DNA of 64,000 bases from Phoronis australis (GCA_002633005.1 NMRA01000908.1:20839-84838); one strand, 5' to 3'; shown: positions 11,394 to 23,580, counted from the first letter of the stretch. The notes: generated by a model from the sequence alone, not told the origin. Program-made: numbers and translations.

Positions 11394-12665
11394 AGCGTTT
11401 CGTAAGCACACCGAAGACAAAGCTTTAATTCTTAACCTGGAAATCACAATACAGTTTAGTTTCTGGATGAGCATTTCCATTCCTTGGTCCGTTAGATAAT
11501 CTCCGAACATGAATAACGAAGTTTAAATTATGTGCATTTTCTTTTTCGGTCAAGATTAGTACGAACTCTGGTGTCTGTGATTATATGCGGACACAAACTG
11601 TTTAGAATGTCCATTCCTTAAGTTTGCACATGATAACACCGGCATTCAACTGAGCTATCAGTCCCGAGTCTAAAATCAAAATCTGGCGAGTGGCTCGAAT
11701 ACCTAGATAACTGCTAATCTGCCTAGCCCAGAATATACCCCAACAGAACAGATTCAGTTTCTGGGTCGGTCGATCCGTCAAGAAGAAGAAAGCATCGCAA
11801 GTGATTTTATTCGCTTACTTTCAACGAAAATGGCAGCACGACAGGAAAAGGGAAACTATTATAAATCAAGCCACATTGACCATTTTCAGACAACACTTAC
11901 CGGATTGTACAAAATCGCCGATCAGATGGAACGTTAGAAAATACATATAATCACACAAACCAATCTTATTTAAAATAACTATGATTCGTTTTTAATAAGC
12001 AGAATCAATATCATTATTTACCTTACAAACATATTATTTTGTCCATGCAATGACTGGTATTCAACAGTGAAATGCAGAAGAACTACTTTTCTGTATTTCA
12101 TAACTAACCTCAATCCCAATAATATTCGGCCAATATGACTAAAAATTACGATAGCTTTTTCACTGCGGCAAACCTCCCCCCTACTTAACAGGGATGTAGG
12201 AAAGGAGGGAGTGCTCATCCTCAGTAATTTGCGGAAGTAAGGGTAAATCCTTTGTGAGGACCGCAAGGGGAGCATGGAATACATAAACACCGCGAAGCAT
12301 GTGTGAGGGAGGCAAAATTTTGACGCTACCTATTCAGGATTTTCCCTTTGGGCTCCCCTAGCTAATAAGTTTTTGTTTCAGGGCTCTCAGTTTTTAAAAA
12401 TGCTGCATAAACTGCGACTTCAACTTATGCTCAGACTCGACGACGGATTCTCATGAGAGCGAAATCTGAAGTTCTCTCTCTGCAATTATTATAAGTAATC
12501 CAACATAAATTAATCGTCCCAGGCTACTTGCCTAAGACTAATAACCCGTGCATTCATGTCGTCAGATTAACCTTCCGGTATTTGCATCATAAGAAAACTG
12601 CTACTGTGAGAATTTTTTTCGTTTAAACGCCGTTCCTATCTGATTTTTATGCTATTAACCAATCT
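11394..12665 (-). promoter_or_regulatory. 5'UTR start and upstream region of receptor gene 1 shared with gene 2
   Basis: About 1.27 kb upstream of the start codon matches 42125-43324 in inverse orientation. The acceptor at 11437-11439 implies that 11394-11436 is 5'UTR and that the rest is intron leading to an upstream non-coding exon. A TATA-like stretch near 11940 is also shared. Whether any of this is promoter is unknown. Confidence 0.55.
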
Positions 12666-13516
12666 AGCCATAAACCTCAAGGGTGAGTGGTAATTGTGTT
12701 GTGTGCAGTTAATTATACAGATGAAAATTTTTTATTTTATGTTTTGAAAATGCGTCACCACAAATTACATTTTAAGAGTCACTCCATGAGAACGCCAGGT
12801 AATTTGCAATATTCTGGGAACATGACATGTCACGAATTTTAAATTTGATATGGCATACATATAACTTGGGGGTGAATTACTTCCGAAAATATAAAAATTA
12901 GTTTCGTGTTTCGTCACTTCGTAAATACATAACGAATAACTAAATCGGGTAAAAAATGGCCCTAACTCCTTATGCGTGACTGTGGGAATTAAACCACTTT
13001 GTAGGCTTTTAAAAATTAAAATCTGATTGAGTTATACAGAACTACGGTTTTTGAAATTGAGAATGCCAAACAATAAATCAGAATGACGTATTTTGATATT
13101 TTAAATAACTTTTGAATGCCTTGCCTCCACGGACCAAAAACAGCTTCCCTACTTAGAGGCCTATGTAATGCAAGCGCAAAATCGCTCACCCTCCATACAT
13201 GAGTTATGTGATAGCTACAGCTCGTATCCTCGTTAAAATATCTTTATTTTTGCGGACAACACTTTTTTAATTCTTGAATTTACACTTTAATTAGCGAAGG
13301 CACTTTCAGCACTTTTTTCCTGTTTCATAATATCACCAAAGCAGAAAATATGAAAAAATATGATCCAAATTGAAAGTGATTTGTAATAGAAAAATCACAT
13401 TAAATTTTATTCAACATAACCAGACTTGGTTTGAGCGTTCCTTTAGAGAAATAGTGTTTTATTGACATTTAGCAAAAAAACGAGGTTCACGAAAATAGGT
13501 CACGCTCTGAAGCAAA
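12666..13516. other. AT-rich spacer, nothing recognised
   Basis: No coding, RNA or clear repeat signal. A weak inverted resemblance between about 12830-12870 and 41795-41840 may be a remnant of the arms but is too faint to claim. Confidence 0.4.
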
Positions 13517-13816
13517 ATGGTGGTAGTTAACCAGCCGGTGGTTCAGTGCTCGTTCTTTGAGGTCTCGTCGCCTTGTTCCACATTTTCTAAGGGTGTGGAT
13601 ATCGAAAAAAAACTTTTACCTGTGTTAAACTGCAACAGAGATATTGTCAAATACCTGAAAAATATCAACGCACCAGATCACTTAGAAGAATGGGAGTTGA
13701 TAAGCATTCGGGCACGAATGGGACTGGGAGACGAAGGAATTGGCCAACCTGTTAGAGAAAAAAGATCATATGTCCAAAACACCGTGTACTGTTTACTAGA
13801 ATTTTCGTTCAAGTAG
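13517..13816 (+). CDS. Uncharacterised 99-aa open frame
   Basis: An ATG-initiated frame with a mixed, non-repetitive composition (GLGDEGIGQPVREKRSY near the C-terminal end). It stops 25 bp before the TIR element at 13841. I recognise no domain, signal peptide or homologue in the window, and there is no sign of splicing. It may be chance. Confidence 0.2.
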   Translation: MVVVNQPVVQCSFFEVSSPCSTFSKGVDIEKKLLPVLNCNRDIVKYLKNINAPDHLEEWELISIRARMGLGDEGIGQPVREKRSYVQNTVYCLLEFSFK

Positions 13817-13840
13817 GCACTGCCAGTATCCAGGGCCAGG

Positions 13841-15201
13841 TCTCCAATCTCCGTACTCAGACTCGAATTATGCTCAAACTCACACTTCATACTCAACTCG
13901 AGTACAGACTCAGCTTTGGTGTATTCAATGTCATACTCGAAAAATCTGTACTCGAAATTTCGAGCACGTACTCAGTTTTCGAGTGTACTCGAACTGAAGT
14001 GTATCTTATCTATATTTCGAGTACGATTTTGAATAAAAATTCGGAGTCTATGCTCAAATCTCAAGTTTGCTATGGCAGTGTGCTTGAAATCGTACTCGAA
14101 AATAAATACGAGCCAGAGAACAAAATATCGAACGGGAACCAAGAAACACAGCGAATCTAAAAAAATAAGTCCTCTTACCGTATCTCAGCACTTCAATTTC
14201 AGTTCAGTGATAATAGCTTTCATCTTAAATCTTCTTATTCTTCACCTTATTAACCCGCCGTATCACTGTATGTTATGGCCGCCATTCTACCTCTATAATT
14301 CCTGGCAACAGACGCATTGTAATTCCTTGTCGGCGAGTCATAACAAGCGTCGAAAGCAGTGGTGGGAAAAGTCGTGTGAGAAGTTTGTGCTGCCCTTATT
14401 TCGGTATTGTGCCTATGTTTTGTAGGGTTTCCAAAAGACGGACGAGGAGGGGAGGGAAGTTAAAAACAGTCAGGTACATTTCTCATCATAACTTAGTCAT
14501 CTATAATTCCTCAATCCCCAAATGGAATTCCAGATTTTGTTTGCCGATTTCTAAGTAGACATCTCGTCCCGTTCACTGCCACTGGTGAACTCTGAATGCC
14601 TGCACAAGTATTGTTTTTTACTCACGTGCCAAATGTCAACTCACTTGATACATCCCGGTAAAATACAAAGATACAGTATCAAAGTTTGGCACCAGCGTAG
14701 GCCTACACAGCAATGGGTTTTATGTCAAGACTAAATTAGCGACAGAGATGTGATGTGATAAGCTGTTACATATTTCTGAAGACATTTTCGGGACTGGGTG
14801 AGGAACTCAAGAAATAAAGCTTAATAATTGCCAAATGTATCAAAGAAATGGCATAAGAATATTTATTTAAATTAAAAAATGAATAACAGTTACAGAACAC
14901 TCAGAATTCCACGTTATAGACATAATCTTGTAGTTGTAGCGACAACAGACGATAATGTAGGCCTAGTTCTTGGGGTGGTCTATTCCAATAGGGAGCGATG
15001 AATCAGCGCGGCTTTGCGTGCTTTGCATTTCACATCATAAAGAGTTCCATAGCAACTCGAGTATGAGTGTCAGTTTGAGTACGTTTGGAGTCTAATCGAA
15101 ATGCGACATTAGATACGCTTTTTTGAGTACGACTCCAGTGAGCACGATTTTGAGTATGAAATCTCGAGTATGAGTATGAGTCTGAGTACGGACATTGGAG
15201 A
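13841..15201. mobile_element. 1.36-kb TIR element with CTCGAGTA-rich ends
   Basis: 21-base ends TCTCCAAT(C/G)TCC... are inverted with one mismatch (13841-13861 and 15181-15201). Inward, both ends consist of many degenerate copies of a short CTCGAGTAC/ACTCGA motif over 150-250 bp, in inverted orientation. No transposase is visible, so it is probably non-autonomous. Similar TCGAGTTC-rich DNA occurs at about 51660-52060. Confidence 0.8.
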
Positions 15202-15627
15202 GATGTACGATTGCAGCCTCAGGAATGCAACGGATATTCACCACTCCATACCAGGAATAGGTCAACTAAATAACTTCTGTCTTCTCATTTGAAGGTGAGC
15301 TACGTAACAATTAAACGTATGGTCTTTGTGTAATTACATATACGACATTGTATTTTGATTGTTCCTCGTTTTCTCAAAAACTTCACTGTGATTAATCATA
15401 CCATCTGAGAATCAGTTTCAGATATGTATTTGGTCTAAAACAAAAGTTATATATATGATGGAAGACCTGTTAGATTCATGGCCACTCTTTAGCTGAATAT
15501 TCTTTCCTAGCTTGTTTTTTTTTCGAAAAGAACTTATGTTCTTATGCTTACAACTGAGTTACCTATTTCAACAGGAAAATTGGTTGCTTGGAAAGCGCAT
15601 GCGGTTTAGATTGGGGATGGGACGGTA
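15202..15627. other. Spacer, nothing recognised
   Basis: AT-rich sequence between the TIR element and the zinc-finger pseudogene. No supported feature. Confidence 0.4.
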
Positions 15628-16068
15628 TTGGAAAATCCTGCTTCTGATTGCAAACCAGTGGAACTAGTGATTGAGGAATGTCTTATTGCATCCTCATTGA
15701 GAGCTTTCAATAGTTCCAGCAATCGAAAGACATACACATTCCTTTGTCCAGAAGATAACTGTAACAGCTTATTTGCATCTCGAAAGGAACTCGAGCAGCA
15801 AGTTAGCGTGGGCTGGCATGATAAACAGCCAACAACACCTGGGCTATGATGATGTGAGGAGAAAGTGGCCTGCCAAAGTCAATGGCATTGAAATAGATGG
15901 TGAAGTTCATGATGTAACCCCATGCTCGTTGAACGCAATTTGGCATCAGAAATCCTTAAGTTTAACATTATACAACCTTTGTTGTGCATTTTAGTCACTG
16001 GCTGTTCCTTGTTGACATAATGGTCAACATGAAAACGCACTGTGTGGTGTCCTTTTTTACAACCCAAC

Positions 16069-16949
16069 TGTCAGAATAAATATTGATTAAGTAATTAGTA
16101 AGAATAGATCCATTTTAAGTTGCCCAAAATTTGTGCATATGTACTTTTAAATCATGGGGTCAGACTTGTTGACATGTACTTTAACATCAAAATCTACTTT
16201 TACATGGTGTTTACAACTTTGGGTTCTGGGGTCAAAGTACTCTAGAGATTCTAGAAAATTGTGAGAACAAATTGTAACAGCCAATAATATGAGTGGATAT
16301 GATCATGTGGTTTTTATTAGCCAATCACTAAATAAGTAGAATGTTATATTATGGGCTGAAATCAACAACATAATTAGTTGAAGCATAGACTTGCTACAGT
16401 GTACAGAAGCAATTGTACAACAGAGCCATCTCGTGGAACATTCTAGAAAGGATCTTGACAAGGGCAAGGGTTAACGAACAGGAAGTTAACTAAGAGTTTG
16501 ACACTTGCATTGTGGGTAGTAAGATACTACATGAAGTGTTGCGTCATCAGCCAGAGACTGTGACCAGGAAGAAGAATCGCTGGTAGAAGAAATTGCCTGC
16601 TAGTGTTGCATCACCAGAGACAGTGACCAGCAAGTACACTGTCGCTATACCGTGTGTGTAGTTCGAAGATTCACCAACAGGACAGACATCCAACAAGTGG
16701 AGAGTCCTAGATTGGACAGCAGATAAGACATTTGATTGTTTTGGTTGTTTGATTAAAGTAATCCTTAAAGAGGGCGATAGCGTAGTTACTCTTTGTAGTT
16801 GATTACTTAATTAACAATAGGTTTCATTTGTCTGATTAGGGGTTATCATATAATAAATTAATTGATTGAATTGATTATTCACTCTCCATCTACGCACAAT
16901 CTCAAAGCATAGCCACCTTTTAAACAAACCCACAATCAATCGTCTGACA
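16069..16949. mobile_element. Solo LTR (881 bp) with 5-bp target-site duplication
   Basis: It begins TGTCAGA and ends TCTGACA, a perfect TG...CA inverted terminus. It is flanked on both sides by CCAAC (16064-16068 and 16950-16954), the 5-bp duplication typical of LTR retrotransposon integrase. No internal gag-pol lies next to it, so it is a solo LTR left by recombination. A second, rearranged copy is at 6080-7675. It contains TTCTAGAAAATT at 16249-16260, related to a heat-shock element. It is inserted within the zinc-finger pseudogene. Confidence 0.9.
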
Positions 16950-17756
16950 CCAACAAAACGTGAAGCTGTTGTGGAACATGCTACCATGGCTTGGACATTC
17001 TCACAAATTAAGGCTGAACTGATTTGACGTGGAGTAATGTATCAACTAGAATACTTAAGCAGCGCAACACTCTCATTTTTTAATTAAAAAAACATGGATA
17101 CCCATCCGAAAAGCAAAGCTCCTGGTCTTGCATCCACTAAGAAACACAGCTGATGGAGTGCAAACACAGCTTCGCTACCTATAAACACTCCTGACAGACT
17201 CTTCCCTGAGCCATGCACATGATTGTTAGTCCCACGAGTTTTTGAACTGATTTTGTTGCAAAAGCCGTGTTTGGTGTGTGTGAACGGGGATCCACTTACA
17301 ATTAGGTGTGTGAGTAGTGTTCACGAGTCTTTGACCATTGTTGTTCAGGTAGCCTGCCAGTGGACTAGATAAAATATACTATGTAATTGATTTTTATGTT
17401 CGCAGTTGCAAAAATGCAGACAGCTGATACCCAAACAGCAGGAGAATCATACAGCACAATGGGGTGGGCTCTGAAATCAGCACGAAGGTCTGAAAGAGTG
17501 ACTGAACATGTAAAGAAGTCTTTGATTGATGCGTACAACGAAGGCACGGAGACTGGTCAAAGAGCGATCCAGTGAAGTGTTCTTAACAAACGAGAACTAA
17601 AGAAAGGCAATGGCCAGTTGCCATTTGCACCAGAATGGAGTACATCGAAGCCAACCAGAAACTTCTTCACGATACTTGCGGCTCAGCAGAGGCGCAGAGC
17701 ATGCAGCCCAGACTCTGATGAAGATGATCTTACTATTGTACATGCAATCAAAATTG

Positions 17757-17812
17757 CCGAGAGGGAGATGGTGAGGGAGAGGGAGCGAGAGAGGGAGAGA
17801 GAGAGAGAAACA
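17757..17812. repeat. (GAGAGG)n/(GA)n microsatellite
   Basis: A purine run that, in the pseudogene frame, would code Arg-Glu repeats. It lies at the 3' end of the zinc-finger pseudogene. Confidence 0.85.
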
Positions 17813-17857
17813 ATTTTATTTACTTTAAGACATAATAAAAAAATGAAAGGGAATTAA

Positions 17858-19657
17858 CCGGAAAGTAAGTACGGTGGCTAAGACATTCTGTAATTAACCG
17901 CTGTAATAGTTATAGCCGGCAAATTATTGAAAAGTCATCCAAATAAAATTTTGATATCATTATAGAAGCAAGTAACACATGTAACTGTTTGTGGGTTTTA
18001 CCATGCGCAAAATTGCAAATTAATAAAGTTATTGCTGTTTAAAATTGGTTTTATTTCTCAGCAAAGTTGTACTATTATAATAAGCCACAGGTCAGTAGGT
18101 CATCAGGTTATTTAGTAAGCCAACGATAAGCAAGGATACATACTTACCAAAATTCCTGTATGTCTCCTTTTCGATAATTTGGAAGCCGTGAATTTGACTT
18201 AGACTCACTCAATTTCTTTGAAGATTACTTGTACTAGTAAGTTTAAACTCACTCAAATTCTATGACACTTAAGATACTAGACATCCTACCCATGTTTTAG
18301 TTTGAATTTGAAGCATGTAATGCGATTTTAGTGTTTAGCTTTATTGAAGATTCTTAACTCGCTTGTGCTCTGTCTATCTTTAGTCAGCTGTTTTGTTGAC
18401 TTTCTGACTTTGTCTATTGCTGTATCTATCGCCTCTATCTGTTCAGTCTGCTTCAGTCTGCTCTGAGGACACTATAACTGACCACTTTGAACAAAAATGA
18501 AGGGTAATTAATCTTTTTGTTCCAAAACATCACCCATTATCCAGGTCTGCATTGAAATACTAATTTACTGATCGTTGTCCTGATACCTATAGCCTTTACA
18601 AGTGAACTGGTCAGTTATCCCTATCGTTTTGCAAAACGGACGGTTCCGTGAATACCACCTGCAAGTCGGATACATTAGCACTGCAAACTGAAATCTGTAC
18701 AGAACCATCTGCTTCAACCACAGATCAAAGCACCTGCGTGTTAATAGATGGCCAAGAATTCGTTTGGCTTTTTTAATTCAATATTGTACTCTTTCCAAGT
18801 TTAAAGGACGCATTAAATTGGGGTCGCTTTACGGTTTATGCAGATATAATTATGAATTTATTGATCCATGCTGGCATTTATCCCAGTTTCCTAAAACTTT
18901 CCAGCATATATTGTTTCCTCTCCCAGTTGCATTTGATATCCAACAATTTCTCTTTTGTTTCTAAATTCTGGTTCAAAATCCTCAAATATCAGTATAAAAA
19001 GAGTTAATGTTTCTCGAAAATGCGAGACCAAGGTTCTCGTTTTGCCAAAGATATGTAAAATGAGACGATGTAATCATTTGCTATGGAATTATTTCATACA
19101 ATCACCCAAGACACTAAAACACGAAAGCTACTACAGGCACTGAAGTTGTGACAAAATATTTAAGAAAGTATCTCACAGTGTGCTACCACTAAAAAGTGTC
19201 CAGCATTTGCCTTTTCACCAAAAAACAGCATAGTGAGTCATAGAAAAAATCAGATGAGGATTCCAGCAGAACAACATCTGGACATGCATTCCTTTCGGTT
19301 TCTTATTATTTAAACTCCTGAACACCCATGGGAATCTGATATGAATACTTTTTGCTTCAGACGTTTTCCAAAAACTAAGGATTTCTTTACAAACACGGGG
19401 CACACCAAAACAAAGTTCATTAAAAATAGTTTGTTTTATTTAAAGTCTATGATGTGGTCCCACGGTCTAATTTTGAGGTTGAAATCTCTTGAGAAGAAAA
19501 AGATGACACCATAAAGTATAACTTCTCAGCAAATACTTTTTAAAAGTTTTTGCATGTTGCTTAGCCTAGAGCTGTACGTCAGCAAGATTACGTAATATTA
19601 CTGAGTTACAGTATAAGAATCAATAAGTCTATTACTGGACTTACGGTACGTGGAGAT
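17858..19657. other. Spacer, nothing recognised
   Basis: About 1.8 kb of AT-rich DNA. Several short frames (for example 18764-18964 and 19215-19403) have no recognisable domain or conservation. Confidence 0.4.
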
Positions 19658-19696
19658 GGCTACGTTGCGTCCTCCTCTCGAGGACTTCATCAGGCC
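19658..19696 (-). ncRNA. Degenerate hammerhead-ribozyme-like motif
   Basis: On the minus strand CTGATGA is followed by a GTCCTC/GAGGAC stem and then GCAAC where the hammerhead core needs GAAAC. Hammerheads accompany Penelope-like retroelements in many animals, and a Penelope-type fragment is present at 33445. The core change would abolish cleavage, and flanking stems I and III are not clear. Treat as a lead only. Confidence 0.3.
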
Positions 19697-21613
19697 ACTG
19701 AGTTGTCACGTGACTTGTCATGTTATCTGTCGTACAGTTTCTGCGGGATTCTCTTCAGCGCCCTATTCCATGTCCTAGGTAAGTGAAACCGCAGCCCCCC
19801 TGTCTATTGAAGCTTTTGTTTCTGTATCTACCAAGAATCTTACTGGGTGGAATTTGGCAAGTAGTTGTCAAGAATCTGACAGCGGTTGTCTTGTTTCAGA
19901 TGAATATATTGTATGCTGCGCCACCTAGTGTTTTTTATTTATATATTAAATATATAACACCCCTGGAATCGTACTGTCAGAGGTGCAGTCGTGGGCGGTT
20001 TGCGTTACTCCTGTTTTTGTATGACGTTGACAAAAAATTGTTGTGTGATGTAGACTATGTTTCCATTTTTACTTCTCTTTGTCAATGATCTCGATATCCG
20101 AAACTTTACATTGACCAGCAGCTTTAACACCACACTTGTGTAAGACACAAATGTACTATAATCAACTTACAGGTGGGAAACTAAAGTGTCATATCCATAG
20201 CTCGATGTCAACCAGAACCAAGGGCTACGTTGTACAAACTTCTTACGTAATAAATATTGTACTGATGCGTTTTTCTATGTGTTGCAAGTCAAAGTTTCCA
20301 TGAGAATTACAAAATAAAACACATGATACCTTATTTAAAATAATTTGACATTTTCGTAGTCTCTCTGTATTTCAATTTCTAAGCATGTACTGTATCAAAA
20401 GCTTCAAACAAAATTGAACAAACTCGGTTCAAGTTCCTTGATTTGGGATGCTTGTGCACCCCTTCTGAAGATGCCGTCACCTTACCCTGTCAGAAATTTA
20501 CCGCTGCAAGTACCCCTTTTGAAATTCTGTACCTGTTAGTGGTTTACATCTGATGCCCAGATGACGTTTCTAGCCCTATATAGCATTTCCATGTATATCT
20601 CGAATTCAAATTGCGTTTGTGACATTCTGTTATCACGGTTGGAATCTTCTGGTCCATTCCAACCTGAAACTGCTGCAACTCTTCATCAAATCTACGTCTC
20701 AGTCCTTTACTTTGCATCCATCATCCCGCTGATGATTGTAAAATCACTGGCTGAAACGTTCCTTCAAGAACTGTTTAATAGACGTTGGCGAAAACACTAT
20801 CATAGAAAAAACAATAACCATTATACTTTTTCCGGGCATTGAACAATTTGCCAAAAATGTTGGATTTCTCAAAGTTACACACTTGGGCCCGCACCCTAAA
20901 ATATTGACTTGCAACTAGGGTTTTTTTTTAGTACAACTTAACTTGATCACCAGAAGGTTATTTTTACGACTCAGTAAACCGGTGCCCCATTTGATGAGCA
21001 ACAAAAATTGCTACCCGGAAGATTTACACCTTTACAGGATTAGTGCTCCTCGTGAGCAGCGCTCTAGTGGTAAAATTAAAGGTAAGTAAGCGCCCAATGC
21101 CCACCGCATCACCTTGAGCACTGAATTTTAAAACTAAATTGAATTTGCAAAATCTGACTCACAAATATGTAAAGCCTATTTTTTGACTCTTAAGTGGATA
21201 TTTATTTCGAGTCTAAGATGTCGCAGAAAGGGGCCCAACCACACAGATAGGAAGGCAAATGGCCGCGTGCATTCCATGCAGTCTACTGTGCATAGGCGCT
21301 ACGTTAAGATGTAAAAAGATAACTTACGGTTAGTAGACGCTACGTTTAAATTCCAAAAGGAGGTTGACTTCGCCTACTTAACGTGCGCCTACTCCACACT
21401 ACAGCACTGCCTGTGGGTCTTCGGTACTTCAACGGTATAGTTAGCAATAACCATTCAATCATGTATGGTTTTTGGATTGCCTCTTGTCAATAATACACTT
21501 TCTCATTTTTCGGAACCACTTAACGTTACTAGACGTCAAGCAGATATTTCGGGACCGACAATTTTAATCATTTTGATGCTGCACTTTCAGCTTTCATTGT
21601 AGAGGTCTGTGCC
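19697..21613. other. Spacer, nothing recognised
   Basis: No supported gene. The longest frames (19783-20088 and 20561-20842) are hydrophobic or low in information and unconserved within the window. Confidence 0.4.
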
Positions 21614-22025
21614 TGGTTGCATGAAACAGTCCCAAATAGGGACTTAAATTTACTGTTTATTTGAGGACTTGTGAAAACACCAACTGTCCTTTCTTATGCT
21701 GTTTTAGTTTCATTACTAAGTCAATTGTTGCGTTTGATACAAATCGAGAGTGAACTCGATGTTGAATTCTCAATATTATCGAAAATGAATAGTGATCTTT
21801 TCACGCAATGCTCCTAACTTTGGGACTAAGTCCCTTTTTATTTTCATTGAATCCAGGAATCATTTTTTAGTTATATTATTATAAAATGTCACCAATCCAG
21901 GAGGAGCTCATAATCACGATAAGATGATAGGAAAATATCATATCTGTTAGCAAACAAAGACACAAATAGGCAAAAGATTTAGGGAACTTAGTTGAGTCCC
22001 TATTTGGGAATGTTTCATGCAATCA
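21614..22025. mobile_element. MITE, 412 bp, 31-bp terminal inverted repeats
   Basis: Ends with TTGCATGAAACA and CCCAAATAGGGACT at 21614-21644, inverted at 21995-22025 with two mismatches in 31. AT-rich interior, no coding capacity. A half copy of the same family lies at 63551-63760. Confidence 0.85.
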
Positions 22026-22726
22026 GACACTGAGCACCAGCCGCAGGAATTTTGATGTAATTCAGATTTCGGGTTTGGCAAAACTTAATGATATTGTTGA
22101 CATCGTGTTTTGTTAGTCATAAATTAATTGTAAGGACTTTGTTGGTTTGTTGATGGGAGTGTGACGGTACTGGCGAATAGGACGACCGATTTAGCAAAGT
22201 GGGTGGTTTCAATCAATGCATGCAGGACACAAAGGTCTCTGTTTACGAATATTTTAATATACATGTAATGTACTATACAAAGGCTCAGTTTTCACATGTG
22301 ATATGTCACTTTTCGGAGTGATTTTGCGCTCGAAAAGAAATAACGATCGAATTAAGGGCATTTCCACAGGTTACATAGCTTGACTCAAGTGGGCTGAAAA
22401 CTTTTCAATTATGATTTTATATTTTCACTTAGACACAATGTGTGTTTATTCAGTACGCCATTCTTAGTTTCTGATAACTTGTCGTTGTTGAACAGTGGTG
22501 CAACAAAAATGCTAAAATTTGATGGCTTCCGAAGCCATGAACTACCCAAAAATTCCGAGGGGTAGTTTGCTGACAAGAAGTTAGATTTTTTAAAATAAAA
22601 CTGTAATTGTCGGTGTTGACCATTCCACCTAAGAGTAAAACTAAGCTATATTTAAAAAAAAATCCGAGATATGTCAAATTCCCGCATCTGCCCGACTTTC
22701 TAATGCATTGACACTTAAACACTCAC
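22026..22726. other. Spacer or first intron of receptor gene 1
   Basis: If the 22727-23110 patch is the upstream exon of receptor gene 1, this and everything down to 11437 is one intron. No other feature is seen. The minus-strand frame at 22450-22722 begins within the donor site and is not supported as a gene. Confidence 0.35.
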
Positions 22727-23110
22727 CTATTGCTTTCTGCAAAGTAGCACTTCTGTCTAGCATGGCACAAGCAAAGTAGATTCTGGCAAATAAAATTGTC
22801 TTAGGTATTTATGGGGATTACTTTTCACTTTACATATTCATAGCACTACTTTTATATTAATACACCAAGCGTGGTTGTTACCTCATTGGTCAAGATTTAT
22901 ATTCGTTTGGTAGCTTCCCTTGGACAAGGCTGAGTTCCGGTAACGCACGAATTCCACACATAAAACCAGTGTGATCATATGGTTTGCTTGTGATGGTTAT
23001 AACACGCTAAGTGTTGCGTGATCTTCTCTTTTGCAAATTACTTGATTGCATAGTACGTGTAACGTAAGAAAGATGTATGACTCGTACTCAAGACGTGTCG
23101 CTGTTCCCTA
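22727..23110 (-). promoter_or_regulatory. Putative promoter and 5'UTR exon of receptor gene 1
   Basis: About 380 bp matches 39785-40143 in inverse orientation. On the minus strand it shows a CCAAT box within TTGACCAATGAGGTAAC (22885-22889 on the plus strand), then an AT-rich TATA-like GTATTAATATAAAA. About 125 bp further a conserved block with TTTGCCAGAAT leads to GCAATAG and donor GTGAGT. The copy upstream of gene 2 keeps CCAAT, TATA-like box and donor (CAG/GTGAG). Its position and orientation upstream of each receptor suggest a transcription start and non-coding first exon. Splicing to the acceptor at 11437 is inferred. Confidence 0.5.
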
Positions 23111-23404
23111 ATAATGTTCCTACTCCTATTTTGGGGTATTTTCTCATTTATTCATTGAATTTGTTTATCTTTGGTAGACCCTTAACACATTTTTTCTTAT
23201 AAGTTTCATGAAAATTTACCTGTCTTTTGAAATGAATGGGTTCCAGGCGCAGTTTGTACACGCTCAGGAGGCATTTTTCTAGTGCCCATATTGCAGTGTC
23301 TGTCTTGATTTAGGTTTTGTAAAATAATGAATGGTATTTTTGCAACAAATCGCCTCTTGTTTTAGTGTGCAACGTAGCTTGTAGCATAACCCCGACAAAT
23401 TAAT

Positions 23405-23580
23405 GTTAGAATTTGCATCAATCATTTACGCTTGAATTACGCAAAATTTCAAGTGAATTATTATTTTTTCATGCAATTTTCCGCAAACTTGAGCACGCAC
23501 AAAAAGACAATATTCCCAGTTATATAATTACAGCTATATTATCTATGTTATCGCCAGATTAAATTGCAGAATTATTTATA
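23405..23580. other. Inner conserved patch of the inverted duplication
   Basis: Matches 38590-38740 in inverse orientation, sharing AACTGGGAAT(A/T)(A/T)TGTC and AAGCGTAAAT/GAGCGTAAAT blocks. It lies just upstream of the putative promoter in both arms, which keeps the order of the inverted duplication. Confidence 0.6.

Larger units (their letters stand above)
1672..12665 (-). repeat. Left arm of large inverted duplication
   Basis: This segment matches the reverse complement of 42125-63297. Matching parts, in order, are: 3' flank (1672-2008), receptor exon 3, 97 bp of intron next to it, intron patches from 9945 to 11338 including exon 2, exon 1, and about 1.2 kb upstream of the start codon. 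Between 4271 and 9944 the match is lost because the left intron carries its own insertions. Receptor proteins agree at roughly four residues in five by eye, so the duplication is old rather than an assembly copy. Confidence 0.85.
15628..17857 (+). pseudogene. Transposon-type C2H2 zinc-finger protein, broken and interrupted by a solo LTR
   Basis: 15628-15850 contains FLCPEDNCNSLFASRKELEQ, a C2H2-like finger whose first histidine is replaced by Gln. A shifted frame continues with GYDDVRRKWPAKVNG. The solo LTR follows. From 17387 an open stretch begins with MGWALKSARRSERVTEHVKK and ...EGTETGQRA. It meets one in-frame TGA (17573-17575) and continues in the same frame through FAPEWSTSKPTRNFFTILAA to 17857. 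A finger followed by MGWAL and GxxTG then a W...FF.xLAA block fits uncharacterised, mobile-element-associated proteins found widely in aquatic invertebrates (from memory, not searched). The frameshift, stop, lost ligand and LTR insertion make it inactive. Confidence 0.65.
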
